A stretch of DNA of 64,000 nucleotides from Halanaerobium praevalens DSM 2228 (GTDB lineage: Bacteria > Bacillota > Halanaerobiia > Halanaerobiales > Halanaerobiaceae). Below are positions 53,858-62,585 of this stretch, in pieces (the first letter of the stretch is position 1; each line of letters begins with the position of its first letter). The stretch lies in assembly GCF_000165465.1 (NCBI RefSeq), contig NC_017455.1, forward strand, positions 1 to 64,000, in the 5' to 3' direction. Both the position numbers and the translations under genes were made by a program. The notes beneath the pieces were generated by a model. That model saw only the letters and a program-made list of their open reading frames with translations, was not told the DNA's origin and ran no database searches.

Positions 53858-54382
53858 TTAAAATCTATTTAAAGTTTTAAAATAATCAATATTATAAGAT
53901 GACTCTTCGCTGAAAATTAGGGCTTTAAAAAATGCAATGTTATAGTTATTTTCTGCTTTCAGTTTAAAAATAGCGAAAGAATTTTCCTCTTCTGAAAAAG
54001 CATAAATATAATTTTTAGGTTCAAAAATTTCTGCTTCAGGAGCAAAACAGATACAATAATACTGATTGTCTCTAAACTTAAAACTTTTTATTTGATAACT
54101 ATCTATTAATTTTTTGAATTTTTTTGACTTCATCTCAAATTCTATTCCTTTTATAGATAAATCATCAGCAAGATCATTCTGAAATTCTTCTATAAAATCT
54201 TTATTTTTTGCTTCAACATATTTTTTGTCAGCCCAATTAAGTTTATTTAACTGTTCGCTGAGCTTATTATCTGCTGTTAAAGTAGAGTTTATTCTTTTGA
54301 ATGCAGTTTCACCCTCATCACAGCAATAATTATCCTGAAGATAAATATATCCCATATTCCACTCATTATAAGTAATATCCAT
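53858..54382 (-). CDS. Hypothetical protein, 174 aa
   Basis: I do not recognise a family. ATG 54382 is preceded by AGGGGG; a TTG at 54385 is possible. The protein is acidic, rich in Asn, Lys, Phe and Tyr, with no signal or membrane segment. An N-terminal Cys pair lies in DNYCCDEGE and another Cys in YYCICFAPE. It is first in the operon with the 137-aa gene. Base composition matches the neighbours, so there is no obvious sign of recent transfer. Confidence 0.7.
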   Translation of the reverse strand: MDITYNEWNMGYIYLQDNYCCDEGETAFKRINSTLTADNKLSEQLNKLNWADKKYVEAKNKDFIEEFQNDLADDLSIKGIEFEMKSKKFKKLIDSYQIKSFKFRDNQYYCICFAPEAEIFEPKNYIYAFSEEENSFAIFKLKAENNYNIAFFKALIFSEESSYNIDYFKTLNRF

Positions 54383-54507
54383 CAATTTAACCCCCTATTT
54401 TATTTTAAACATGCTATATTCAAGCCTTTGTATTTAATATATTTATTATAGTATATTTAAATTTAGGTGTCAAGAAATTTTATAGTCATAATAAAAAATA
54501 TTTAAAT

Positions 54508-56463
54508 TTAACTATTTTTTAAACTCTCTATAAATATTTTAGCTAATTTGGGATCAAATTGTTTACCTGCACAATTTTTTATTTCGTTTAAAGCTTCTTC
54601 TTTGAGCATAGGTTTTTTATAAGGCCTGCCATTAGTCATTACATCATAGGCATCGACAATTGTAATGATACGGGCTAGAAGTGGAATTGATCGTCCTACA
54701 AGTTTTTGGGGATATCCCTTGCCATCCCAGCGTTCATGATGGCATAAAATTCCTTCAGCTACTTCATTTAATTTAGGAGATGATTTAGCTATTTTATAGC
54801 CTGCTTCTGGATGTCTTTTTATTTCTTTCCATTCTTTATTGGTTAATGAACCTGATTTTTGTAATATTTCTTTAGAAATAGTAATTTTTCCTAAGTCATG
54901 TAAATTTGCTAATGAAGCTAAAACATCTAACTCATGTTGGGATAGGTCTAGCTTTTTTCCTAAGGCTATAGCTAAATTATGAAGTCTTTGACTGTGTTTT
55001 AAAGTTTCATTTGTTGTTTCTCTAAGCATTGTTTCTAATGAGGCCAAAATAGTATTATGCACACTTTGACTTTCATGAACTTTATTTTGATACATTTTGT
55101 CTTCTGCTTTTTTTAATACTTTTTCAAAATCAATGCCGATTTCTCTTTTAGATGCAATTCCAAGAGCAATACTAAGCTCAATTGGCTCAGATTTAGCTTC
55201 TTGACAGGCAATTTTTATTCTTGCATAAATTTCTTTGGCTTCTTTTTCAGAAGTCTTAGGTAATAAAATTATAAATTCATCTCCTCCAGTACGCGCTACT
55301 AAATCTTCTTTCCGGCAGGAATCTTTAATTATTTGAGCAATTTTTTTTAAAAGTTTGTCACCTTGTTGATGACCAAAGCTATCATTAGCTATTTTTAAGC
55401 CATTAATATCTCCCATAATCACACTGAGGGGCAATTGTCTTTTATTATCATAGCGTTTTATTTCCTCATTAAAGTAGGCTCTATTATATAATCCAGTTAG
55501 TTCATCGTGAAAGGTTCTATATTTTAATTCGGCTTCTACTTTTTTACGTTCAGTTATATCTGAAAATATAGTCGCAAATTTACCTTGTTCTGGGGAGAAG
55601 GCCCGGACTATAAAATATTTATCTTGTTCTCGTGCATATTTTTCAAAAGAAATAGATTCACCTGTGGCTGCTACTCTGCCATATTTATCAATCCAGTCTT
55701 GTTCTATTTTAGGTAATACTTTTTTGACTGTATTTCCAATTAAATTAGAAGCACTAAGGCCAGTTAATTCCTCAAAAGCAGGGTTTAGATCTAAAAAACG
55801 ATAATCAATAGCCTTTCCTTGCTCATTATAGATCATTTGATGGAGAGCAAAACCATTTTTCATATTTTCAAAAAGATTTCTATATTTTTTTTCGCTTATT
55901 TTTATTTCTTCATATGATTTTTTCAGTAAATTATTTAATTTTTCTTGTTCCATTTTTTCAACAGTTAAATCTGAAATCATTTCAATTATTTGAACTAATA
56001 CTTTCATGATCGATTTAACTTTAGCCTCTGATACTACAGGCACTTTTTTGATTGCTGCCAGATATGAATTTTTATCAAAATTATATTTAGCTGCTTGTTT
56101 TTCGAAAAACTCTATTGAAGGTTCAGTAAAGAAAAATTGGCCTGTAAAAAGATTAGCAAAATGTTCTCCTTGGATAATAATTGGAACCACAACATCAACT
56201 AAACCATTTAAGCAACTATAAGCATGATAATTTTCTCCCTCAAACATTTTATTTGCTAGGAAGGTATCACTTTTCCAGCAATTTTTTTTAGTTTCTTGAT
56301 TAATTCTATGAAAATCAGTACAAACTTCTCTCCAACCTGATTTAGATAATACATTGCCTTCAAGGTCAAGAATAGCAGTTACAAAACCGGTTGCTTGATT
56401 AAAACTTTCAAGTACTAAATTAAGTCTTTTAAAATCAAAATGGTCATTGATCTTTATATCCAT
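54508..56463 (-). CDS. PocR-PAS-GGDEF-HD-GYP signalling protein
   Basis: A 651-aa cytoplasmic sensor for cyclic-di-GMP turnover; ATG after GGGAGGGAGAAG. The PocR ligand domain is about 5-170 (SKSGWREVCTDFHR, CLNGLVDVVVPI, GEHFANLFTGQFFF). The PAS domain is about 190-310 (YRNLFENMKNGFALHQ). The GGDEF domain is about 315-470 with intact RTGGDEFIILLP. HD-GYP is about 475-648 with LHDLGKI, HPEAGYKI and HHERWDGKGYP. So both synthesis and breakdown domains look active. PocR domains are known from propanediol/B12 regulators and bind small diols or related ligands. Confidence 0.92.
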   Translation of the reverse strand: MDIKINDHFDFKRLNLVLESFNQATGFVTAILDLEGNVLSKSGWREVCTDFHRINQETKKNCWKSDTFLANKMFEGENYHAYSCLNGLVDVVVPIIIQGEHFANLFTGQFFFTEPSIEFFEKQAAKYNFDKNSYLAAIKKVPVVSEAKVKSIMKVLVQIIEMISDLTVEKMEQEKLNNLLKKSYEEIKISEKKYRNLFENMKNGFALHQMIYNEQGKAIDYRFLDLNPAFEELTGLSASNLIGNTVKKVLPKIEQDWIDKYGRVAATGESISFEKYAREQDKYFIVRAFSPEQGKFATIFSDITERKKVEAELKYRTFHDELTGLYNRAYFNEEIKRYDNKRQLPLSVIMGDINGLKIANDSFGHQQGDKLLKKIAQIIKDSCRKEDLVARTGGDEFIILLPKTSEKEAKEIYARIKIACQEAKSEPIELSIALGIASKREIGIDFEKVLKKAEDKMYQNKVHESQSVHNTILASLETMLRETTNETLKHSQRLHNLAIALGKKLDLSQHELDVLASLANLHDLGKITISKEILQKSGSLTNKEWKEIKRHPEAGYKIAKSSPKLNEVAEGILCHHERWDGKGYPQKLVGRSIPLLARIITIVDAYDVMTNGRPYKKPMLKEEALNEIKNCAGKQFDPKLAKIFIESLKNS

Positions 56464-56676
56464 CTTCTCCCTCCCCTTTAATAGCTATAAATTATTTAAT
56501 ATTTTGGAAGTATTATTTTAGTTATATCATCTAATTCGCCAAAAAATAATTTCTTCCTCTTATTATTTTTGCAAATGTCAGAAATTTAGCACAAAATAAT
56601 TGACGACATTCAACAATTAATGCTATAATATTAATATAATGTAAAAATATTTAATAAATTCAAAAGGTGGGGAAAA

Positions 56677-57697
56677 ATGAAAAAATTAAAAATTGTTTTG
56701 TGTACACTTATGATTTTGTTTGTTTTTAGTAGTGGAAGTGTACTTGCTTGTAGTGCAGTTTATGTTGGAAAAGATGTAAGTGCAGATGGGAGTACAATTT
56801 TTGCCAGAAGTGAAGATCAAAGTACAGGTGCTTATAATAAAATGTTTAAGGTTGTTGAAAGAGTAGAAAATGAATCTGGTCGGACTATTGATGATGTAAA
56901 TGGATTTTCTTATAAATTGCCAGAGACCACTTATAAATATACAATTATTCCCGATTCGTCTACTTATGAAGATGGCCCTTATTATGGAGCTTCTACAAAT
57001 GAATTCTACAAATGAATATGGATTATCTATTAGTGGAACTGTATCTGCTTATCCAAAGGAAAGTGTTTTAGAAGTAGATCCATATGTTGAAGCTGGACTT
57101 CGTGAATCTATTCTGCCTGGAGTTGTAGCTGCAACAACAAAGACTGCAAGAGAAGGTGTTAAACTTTTAGCAGATCTAGTTGAAAGTTATGGTTCAGCTG
57201 AAGGAAATGTAATCATGCTTGCTGACCAAAAAGAAGCCTGGGTATTTGAAGTTTATAGTGGTCATTTGTGGGCTGCTAAAAAAATGCCAGCAGATAAAGT
57301 AGCTGTTTTTGGAAATCAATTTATGATTGAAACTTTAGATCGAACTGATACAGAAAATGTAATGTTTCATGAGGATCTATTTAACATAGCTGATCAACAT
57401 AACTGGACTCAAAAAGTAAATGGTAAAGTACATATTGCTTCAACTTTTGGAGAAGCAAGAGAAGATTATTCTAATATGCGTACTTGGATGGGACATCGTT
57501 TATTAGCACCATCTAGTGTAGGTGAATATAAGACAGATAGATATTACCCATTTTTTTATAGCCCAGATAAAAAAGTATCTGCTTTAGAGGTAATGGATGT
57601 ACTCCGCAATCGCTATGAAGGAACAAAATATGATGCTTCACTTCCTGAAAACAAAGATTTGCGTGTAATTGGAGTAGAGCGTCAGTCTCAAATCCAT
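56677..57697 (+). pseudogene. C69-family dipeptidase, frameshifted and IS-truncated
   Basis: Remains of an exported N-terminal-nucleophile peptidase (PepD type). A signal peptide (about 1-24) is followed by the nucleophile Cys in LACSAVYVGKDVSADGST and FARSEDQS. The frame breaks at a 13-bp tandem duplication, TTCTACAAATGAA at 56991-57003 and again at 57004-57016. Removing one copy restores YGASTNEYGLSISGTV. The second frame runs on to ERQSQIH at 57697, where an IS200/IS605 element begins. Across the element, GTA ATT TAA continues (V, I, stop), so the gene carries a further lesion and lacks its last third. Confidence 0.92.
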
Positions 57698-58105
57698 TTG
57701 ACATCCTCCCCGCCCGTTCGCAAAGCTTAGGACCGAGGATTCCTTAAAGGAACTTTCACCGAAACTCTTTTTTTGTATTACGAAATTCTAGTTTCAATAT
57801 TAGCCAGCGAGCCTATTTCAATAACCCTACATTTGTGATACGCATAGTTGGGTTAGCATTAGGCTATCGAGGCCTTCACGAGGTTGTCTGCTGATTAAAT
57901 GCCAGTCCATTTCTGGTAGGCAAGTGCACTGAAACTCTCTTTGTAGTTGCGTATTGATAGTTTCAGTATTAGGTCATCGAGACCGTCATGACGCAAACTT
58001 TAGGCTGTGTCATCAGCCCTCCTGAGATAGCCGACTATGCATTCTAATAGCATATTCCTAGCACTATTGCTAATATAGGCACTCAGGCACTTAGACTATT
58101 ACCAT
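57698..58105 (-). ncRNA. Probable omega (right-end) RNA of the IS element
   Basis: 408 nt between the tnpB stop and the right end with no open frame. It holds repeated modules. GAAACTCT...AGTTTCA.TATTAG occurs at 57757-57813 and 57927-57984, each able to form a GAAACT/AGTTTC stem, and ATTAGG-type...ATCGAGGCC recurs at about 57858-57877. TnpB proteins work with an RNA from this end whose guide is the flanking DNA; here that would be ATGGATTTGAGACTGACG, from the interrupted peptidase gene. RNA limits are inferred. Confidence 0.65.
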
Positions 58106-59194
58106 CTAAGCAGATTGTTGTTCTAAATATTTATTAGCTATATTACGACTTGCATTTAAATCAGAGTGGATATGATTACCACACTCACAAGAGTATAGAT
58201 TAGCTTTGCGGTTAGATTTTTTAACTTTAGCACATCTAGAACAACTCTGGGAAGTGTACTTTGGATTTATATATTCCACCTTCATCCCAGCTAATTCAGC
58301 TTTGTATTCAATAAACTGTTGAAGTTGATAAAAAGTCCAGCTATGGATGTTTCTATCAGCTCTATTAAGACTCTTAGCAGTATTTCGGATATTCTCTAGA
58401 TTTTCCATAATTATAGTACCAACTTGCTTTTGCACAGCAAGATTAATAAGTTGGCGACTAATTTTATGGTTTAAATCAGTCATCCTTCTCTGCTCTTTGT
58501 CATTAATATTTTTAATAGCTTTAATTTTTTTAGATTGACCCAGTTTTTTTCTTAACATACGATACTTTTTGCGGATAAAACCTGCCTGTTTACCATTGTA
58601 GAATTGGCGATTAATCTCTTTGCCTTGAGGAGTTTTAACACTAGCAACTGCTAATTGGCGAAGCCCTATATCAATTCCCATTAAATTAGAGTTAGTGGTT
58701 TTTTTATCAGCAATTTTAATTGTTACAGCAAAATACCATTTACCTTTTTTGTAGAAGAGACAGGCTTTACCCAATTTGCATCCACTATCGATATGCTGGT
58801 GCAGCTTTTCAAATCTTTTAGTTTGCTTAACAGGGAAGGCAAACCGCTGACATTTAGTTGTATAAAGAGGTATTGAGATTATATGATGATCAATCTTATA
58901 ATTTTGATTATTATAGCAGATGGGCTGGTTATCTTTAAATTCGATATTATCTTTATTAGAACCAGATTTTAAAAATCGTTTATAGAGAGCTTTAACTTCT
59001 CTAATATTCTGATTTTTAACAGCAGAAGGTAGTTTTATATTTTTAAAGTCAGCAGAACTTAATTTAGTTTCTCCTGTTTTAAGTTTTGCAGCAATAGCCT
59101 GACGATTCTTAACTACTTCTACAATGTTATTTAAGAATATATTTTGTTTTCTTTTAGTTGGTTTTAATAACTCTAAAATATAGGTTAGCTGCAT
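58106..59194 (-). CDS. tnpB: TnpB RNA-guided nuclease
   Basis: 362 aa from ATG 59194, which has AAAGGTG ahead of it. The RuvC active site looks complete: Asp in MGIDIGLRQLAV, Glu in TIIMENLENIR, Asp in HSDLNASRNIA. The zinc finger CSRCAKVKKSN...CECG is also complete. TnpB uses the right-end RNA to cut DNA next to a TAM, which for this element should be TTAC. It begins just after the tnpA stop, so the two are co-transcribed. Confidence 0.94.
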   Translation of the reverse strand: MQLTYILELLKPTKRKQNIFLNNIVEVVKNRQAIAAKLKTGETKLSSADFKNIKLPSAVKNQNIREVKALYKRFLKSGSNKDNIEFKDNQPICYNNQNYKIDHHIISIPLYTTKCQRFAFPVKQTKRFEKLHQHIDSGCKLGKACLFYKKGKWYFAVTIKIADKKTTNSNLMGIDIGLRQLAVASVKTPQGKEINRQFYNGKQAGFIRKKYRMLRKKLGQSKKIKAIKNINDKEQRRMTDLNHKISRQLINLAVQKQVGTIIMENLENIRNTAKSLNRADRNIHSWTFYQLQQFIEYKAELAGMKVEYINPKYTSQSCSRCAKVKKSNRKANLYSCECGNHIHSDLNASRNIANKYLEQQSA

Positions 59195-59199
59195 ATTAA

Positions 59200-59589
59200 T
59201 CACCTTTGATTTTCAATGTAGTGTTGGATAGTTTCAGAACTCATATTACCTGCAGTAGCTACAAAATATGCTCTAGTCCAAATAGAACCTTTAATATTCA
59301 ACTCTGGAAAGTGCTTTGATATTCTCCCTCCAGTAGTACCTTTAATGATATTCATTAGCTTACTGGGAGAATACTTAGGCAAAGCTGATATAAAAAGGTG
59401 TATATGATCTGGCATTATTTCAGTAGCTAACACTTCAAATTTATGTGTATCAGCTAATTCATTGATAGTATCTAAGGTTAATTGTTTAATTTTAGGATTA
59501 TCTAAAATATGTTTTCTATATTTAGGAATCCATATAAAATGATAATTTAAAAGAAACTTTGCATGTCTTGTGTTTTTATAGGTATTCAT
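59200..59589 (-). CDS. tnpA: IS200-type Y1 transposase TnpA
   Basis: 129 aa, full length for the family. HUH motif PDHIHLFI at about 61-68, catalytic Tyr in TIQHYIENQ near residue 124, and the typical opening LLNYHFIWIPKYRK. It excises and inserts the element as single-stranded DNA, recognising the end hairpins. Gene order tnpA-tnpB with a 5-nt gap is the IS605 arrangement in parallel orientation (IS608-like). Confidence 0.95.
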   Translation of the reverse strand: MNTYKNTRHAKFLLNYHFIWIPKYRKHILDNPKIKQLTLDTINELADTHKFEVLATEIMPDHIHLFISALPKYSPSKLMNIIKGTTGGRISKHFPELNIKGSIWTRAYFVATAGNMSSETIQHYIENQR

Positions 59590-59756
59590 TATTAAAATCT
59601 CCTAAATGTTAGCTGTTAAACACATTATATCATAAACATATGTTCATTTTCAAGAACATATTATACAAAATTTTAATTTCCACATTAACTAAAAATTAAA
59701 ATAGCTGATTCATCCCCGCCCATTATCATAGGCGAGGCTTTCTCAGCTATAATTCG

Positions 59757-59794
59757 GTAATTTAAAGACCAGTAAGGAGATTTTTTTATTAATC
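59757..59794 (+). pseudogene. Short remnant of the C69 peptidase after the IS element
   Basis: In the restored frame, CAT | GTA ATT TAA AGA CCA reads H-V-I-stop-R-P. Known C69 proteins often have HVIQ.RP-like sequence here, so TAA may be a mutated CAA. After about 12 codons similarity is lost and an IS30-type element begins. This supports the mapped IS end and shows that the 3' part of the gene is gone. Confidence 0.5.
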
Positions 59795-61068
59795 TTTAAA
59801 TCTTTAAAGATAAATTGTATAATTAAATGCACGCGGTGATTTGAAAAAAAATAGACACATACCTGTACCTTTTGTATAATGTTAATAACCACAAAAACAT
59901 TAGGAGGGTACAGAATATGTGTCAAAATAATTGTAACATAAAAAGAGAAAAAGGTGAACACCTAAGTTATGAAGATCGCGTTAAAATTGAGCATTTATAC
60001 AATCAACAGGATAAAAATTATACTGAAATAGGTGAAGAACTAAACTGTCATAGAACTACAGTAAGTCGTGAAATTAAAAAGGGTGAAATAAAGCAAAAAA
60101 ATTATGATTGGACTTATAGAAAAGACTATAGTGCAAAAAGAGGACAGGAAGTTTATGAGCAAAATAATACTGCTAAAGGGCGAGATTTAAAAATAGGTAA
60201 AAACAAAGATTTAGCTAAATTTATAAAAGAACAGATACTTAAATTAAGATCACCTGCAGCACTTGCAAAAGATATTAAAAAATCAGATGATTATGACCTA
60301 CAATTACACTGGAAAACAATCTATAATTATATAGATAAAGGTGTTTTGGATATAGATAGAGATGATCTGATACATGGCAATTATAAACCTGAGAAAGATA
60401 GGCCTAAAGAAAGTGCAAGCACTACAAGACGCAAGGAAGGGCGGACAATTAGGGATAGACCTAAAGGGGCTGATACCAGGGAAGAGTTTGGACACTGGGA
60501 GATGGATTTGGTAGAGGGTTTAAAAGAAAAAGGAGAACCGTTTTTACTAGTCTTAACAGAAAGACAGACAAGACAGGAAATCATAGAGAAAATACCCAAC
60601 AAAAAAGCAGAATCAGTAGTAAAAGGATTGGATCGAATAGAAAGACGATTTGGGGTAGTTAATTTCAGGGAGACTTTCAAAACGATAACCACAGACAATG
60701 GATCAGAATTTGCAGATTATGAAGGGATAGAAGAATCATTTACAGGCAGTAGCATCCCCAGAACCAGCCAGTATTATTGTGATGCATACTGCAGCTGGCA
60801 GAGAGGCTCAAATGAGGTAGCTACCCGGTTTATTCGAAGATTTTTACCTAAAGGCACAAGTTTCAAAGGAATCAAAAGAACCCTGGTAAAAAAGATTCAG
60901 GAATTCATAAATACTTATCCCAGAAAGATGTTTGACTACGGTAATTCAGATGAAATATTTAGAGAAAAACTAAATTTTAGCATCTAGAAATACTGAAGGT
61001 ACAGGTTATTTAAAAAAAATCAAAAAAACCGTGCATTGCAACTTGCAATTCACCTTTAAATCTTTAAA
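59795..61068 (+). mobile_element. IS30-family element
   Basis: About 1.27 kb around the transposase gene. The flanks are imperfect inverted repeats over roughly 80 bp. Matching pieces are CTTTAAA (left, about 59801) with TTTAAAG-type sequence (right, about 61054), AATTG, TGCACG (59828-59833) with CGTGCA (61030-61035), and CCTGTACCTT (59862-59871) with AAGGTACAGG (60996-61005). The exact tips are uncertain to about 20-40 bp, and no clean 2-bp target duplication could be assigned. Confidence 0.7.
59917..60987 (+). CDS. IS30-family transposase
   Basis: 356 aa from ATG 59917, with TAGGAGGG at 59901-59908; an in-frame upstream start (59872) precedes that site. An N-terminal helix-turn-helix (HLSYEDRVKIEHLY, NCHRTTVSREIKKG) is followed by the DDE domain: Asp in GHWEMDLVEG, Asp in TTDNGSEF, Glu in RGSNEVATRFIRRFLPKG. 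All catalytic residues are present and the frame is unbroken, so it may be active. It lies 160 nt from the IS200/IS605 element. Confidence 0.93.
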   Translation: MCQNNCNIKREKGEHLSYEDRVKIEHLYNQQDKNYTEIGEELNCHRTTVSREIKKGEIKQKNYDWTYRKDYSAKRGQEVYEQNNTAKGRDLKIGKNKDLAKFIKEQILKLRSPAALAKDIKKSDDYDLQLHWKTIYNYIDKGVLDIDRDDLIHGNYKPEKDRPKESASTTRRKEGRTIRDRPKGADTREEFGHWEMDLVEGLKEKGEPFLLVLTERQTRQEIIEKIPNKKAESVVKGLDRIERRFGVVNFRETFKTITTDNGSEFADYEGIEESFTGSSIPRTSQYYCDAYCSWQRGSNEVATRFIRRFLPKGTSFKGIKRTLVKKIQEFINTYPRKMFDYGNSDEIFREKLNFSI

Positions 61069-61179
61069 TTAAATTTTACCCTTGTTTTTTATGTTAATTA
61101 GTATTATTATGGTATATAAGTCTAATAATATAACTTATAATTATTTAGTTTAGATCTCAAAATAAAATATTATTTTACT

Positions 61180-61365
61180 AAGGTGCCTCTAGCTAATAAG
61201 AGGAGAATAGGGAATCAGGTTAAAATCCTGAGCGGTCCCGCCACTGTAACTAGCATTTTTGGACTTTGTTCCACCTAATTTTTAGGGAAGGACTAAGTTT
61301 TTCAGCTAGAAGTCAGGAGACCTGCCTGAGTAAATTACCTATAATTCAGCGATGGACATGAAATA
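61180..61365 (+). promoter_or_regulatory. Cobalamin riboswitch
   Basis: Adenosylcobalamin-sensing leader. AAGGTGCCTC at the 5' side, GGGAATCAGG, the conserved GCCACTG (about 61240) and the B12 box AGTCAGGAGACCTGCCT (about 61312-61328) are all present in order. A terminator-like hairpin at 61484-61507 follows, before the first gene. High B12 would promote termination and shut off the uptake genes. Confidence 0.94.
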
Positions 61366-61483
61366 GGTAAAACTATTAAAATTTTTAGTTTGCAAATTAA
61401 AGTTAGTTAAATTTGATTGCTTAATTTTGATTTATTTTAAAAGCTAAAATTAATATTTTGATTATAAATAGTTTTTACTTACT

Positions 61484-61511
61484 CAACCTCTATCGGGTTG
61501 GGTTTTTTATT
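61484..61511 (+). terminator. Riboswitch expression-platform terminator
   Basis: CAACC-TCTATC-GGGTTG followed by GGTTTTTTATTTT, about 60 nt upstream of the binding-protein gene. Confidence 0.75.
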
Positions 61512-61570
61512 TTGGACTGAATAATTTAATATTTAAGTGAAGATTATATTTTAAAAGGGAGGAATTAAAA

Positions 61571-62530
61571 ATGAGAAAAAGAATTATTTTTTTAATAATT
61601 ATCTGTTTATTTAGCTTTCTGTTTTTAGGAGGAAGTGTTTTAGCTGCAAATCATTATCCAGTTACAATTACCAATTTCAATGAGCAGGGTGAAGCTCAGA
61701 CAATAACTTTTTCTAAAAAGCCTGAGCGGGTGATTACTACTAACCAACCCCCAACTGAACTTTTATTAAAATTAGGTTTAGAAGATTATATGGTAGGTAC
61801 TGCTTGGTTGGATAATCCTATTTTACCAGAATTAAAAGAAAAATATCAACAGATACCAGTCTTAGCAGATAGATATCCAGCTAAAGAAATAGTGATTGCT
61901 AAAAATCCTGATTTAATTATTGGCTGGAAGAGTGTTTTTGCAGCTAATAATCTGGGTTCTACTTCTAGCTGGAAACAAAAAGGTGTTAAAACTTTTATTC
62001 AAAGAAATTCTGGTGTTAAAGAAAAAAGTAGTTTAGAAAATGTTTTTAAAGATATTAGAGATTTAGCTACAATTTTTGCTGTAGAAAAAAGAGCAGCTGA
62101 GCTAATTGAGCCAATTGAAGCTAAGATAGACTATATTGCTCAAAAAACTAAAGGGAAAGAACCAGTTAAAGTTCTTATTTTAGAAAGCTCTGGCAATAAT
62201 AAATATCGGGCTTATGGACAAAATTCTTTAGTGAATGATTTAGTAGAAAAAGCTGGTGGGGAAAATTTGGTTCAAAAAAAGGCTAATCAAAGTTATGGCC
62301 CAGAAAATATTATTGCCAAAAATCCAGATGTTATTATTTCAATTTATTATTTAGAGCAGAGCCAAAATCAAGCTAGTTTAGCAAATAATAAAGTTTTAGC
62401 AAATGTTAAAGCAATAAAAGATAAAAGAATAGTAAATACTCCTCTTGCTGAAACTTATGCAGGTGGAATTAGGACAATAAATAGTATTGATAGATTTGCT
62501 CAAGCTTTTTATCCTGAGCTATTCGAATAA
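61571..62530 (+). CDS. btuF: B12-type ABC transporter binding protein
   Basis: A 319-aa exported binding protein of the iron/B12 class. Signal peptide about 1-25 (ends SVLAAN). Motifs are KKPERVITTNQPPTELLLKLGL, IAKNPDLIIGW, the C-lobe LILESSGNNKYRAYGQNSLV and IIAKNPDVIISIYYLE. The ligand is assigned as cobalamin because of the riboswitch directly upstream; the protein alone could also suit a siderophore. The start follows AAGGGAGG. Permease and ATPase genes follow. Confidence 0.88.
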   Translation: MRKRIIFLIIICLFSFLFLGGSVLAANHYPVTITNFNEQGEAQTITFSKKPERVITTNQPPTELLLKLGLEDYMVGTAWLDNPILPELKEKYQQIPVLADRYPAKEIVIAKNPDLIIGWKSVFAANNLGSTSSWKQKGVKTFIQRNSGVKEKSSLENVFKDIRDLATIFAVEKRAAELIEPIEAKIDYIAQKTKGKEPVKVLILESSGNNKYRAYGQNSLVNDLVEKAGGENLVQKKANQSYGPENIIAKNPDVIISIYYLEQSQNQASLANNKVLANVKAIKDKRIVNTPLAETYAGGIRTINSIDRFAQAFYPELFE

Positions 62531-62585
62531 ATTTTAATTGACTTAGAGCTTAAGTTTTATAATTTAGAGAAAAATAGGTGGTTTT

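Larger units (their letters stand above)
57698..59756 (-). mobile_element. IS200/IS605-family element (tnpA + tnpB)
   Basis: 2059 bp, read on the - strand. Left end: target TTAC (59760-59757), then element sequence from 59756 with the hairpin CCTCGCC/GGGCGGGG (about 59741-59713). Right end: hairpin ATCCTC.../GAGGAT and the final tetranucleotide TCAA (57701-57698). TTAC before the left end and TCAA at the right end match the cleavage sites described for IS608. It is inserted in the C69 peptidase gene without target duplication, as expected. Both genes look intact, so the element may be active. Confidence 0.9.

Noticed and set aside
57757-57984. CRISPR-like array in the repeats after tnpB
   Set aside because: Only two to three diverged copies with unequal spacing and no cas genes; better explained as structured RNA of the IS element.
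58347-58538. Open frame antisense to tnpB
   Set aside because: No ribosome site and fully within an intact, conserved gene; a shadow.
59794-61069. CTTTAAATCTTTAAA copies on both sides of the IS30 element as a 15-bp target duplication
   Set aside because: IS30 elements make about 2-bp duplications. The sequence is also part of an extended inverted-repeat similarity, so it is more likely element end sequence or low complexity.
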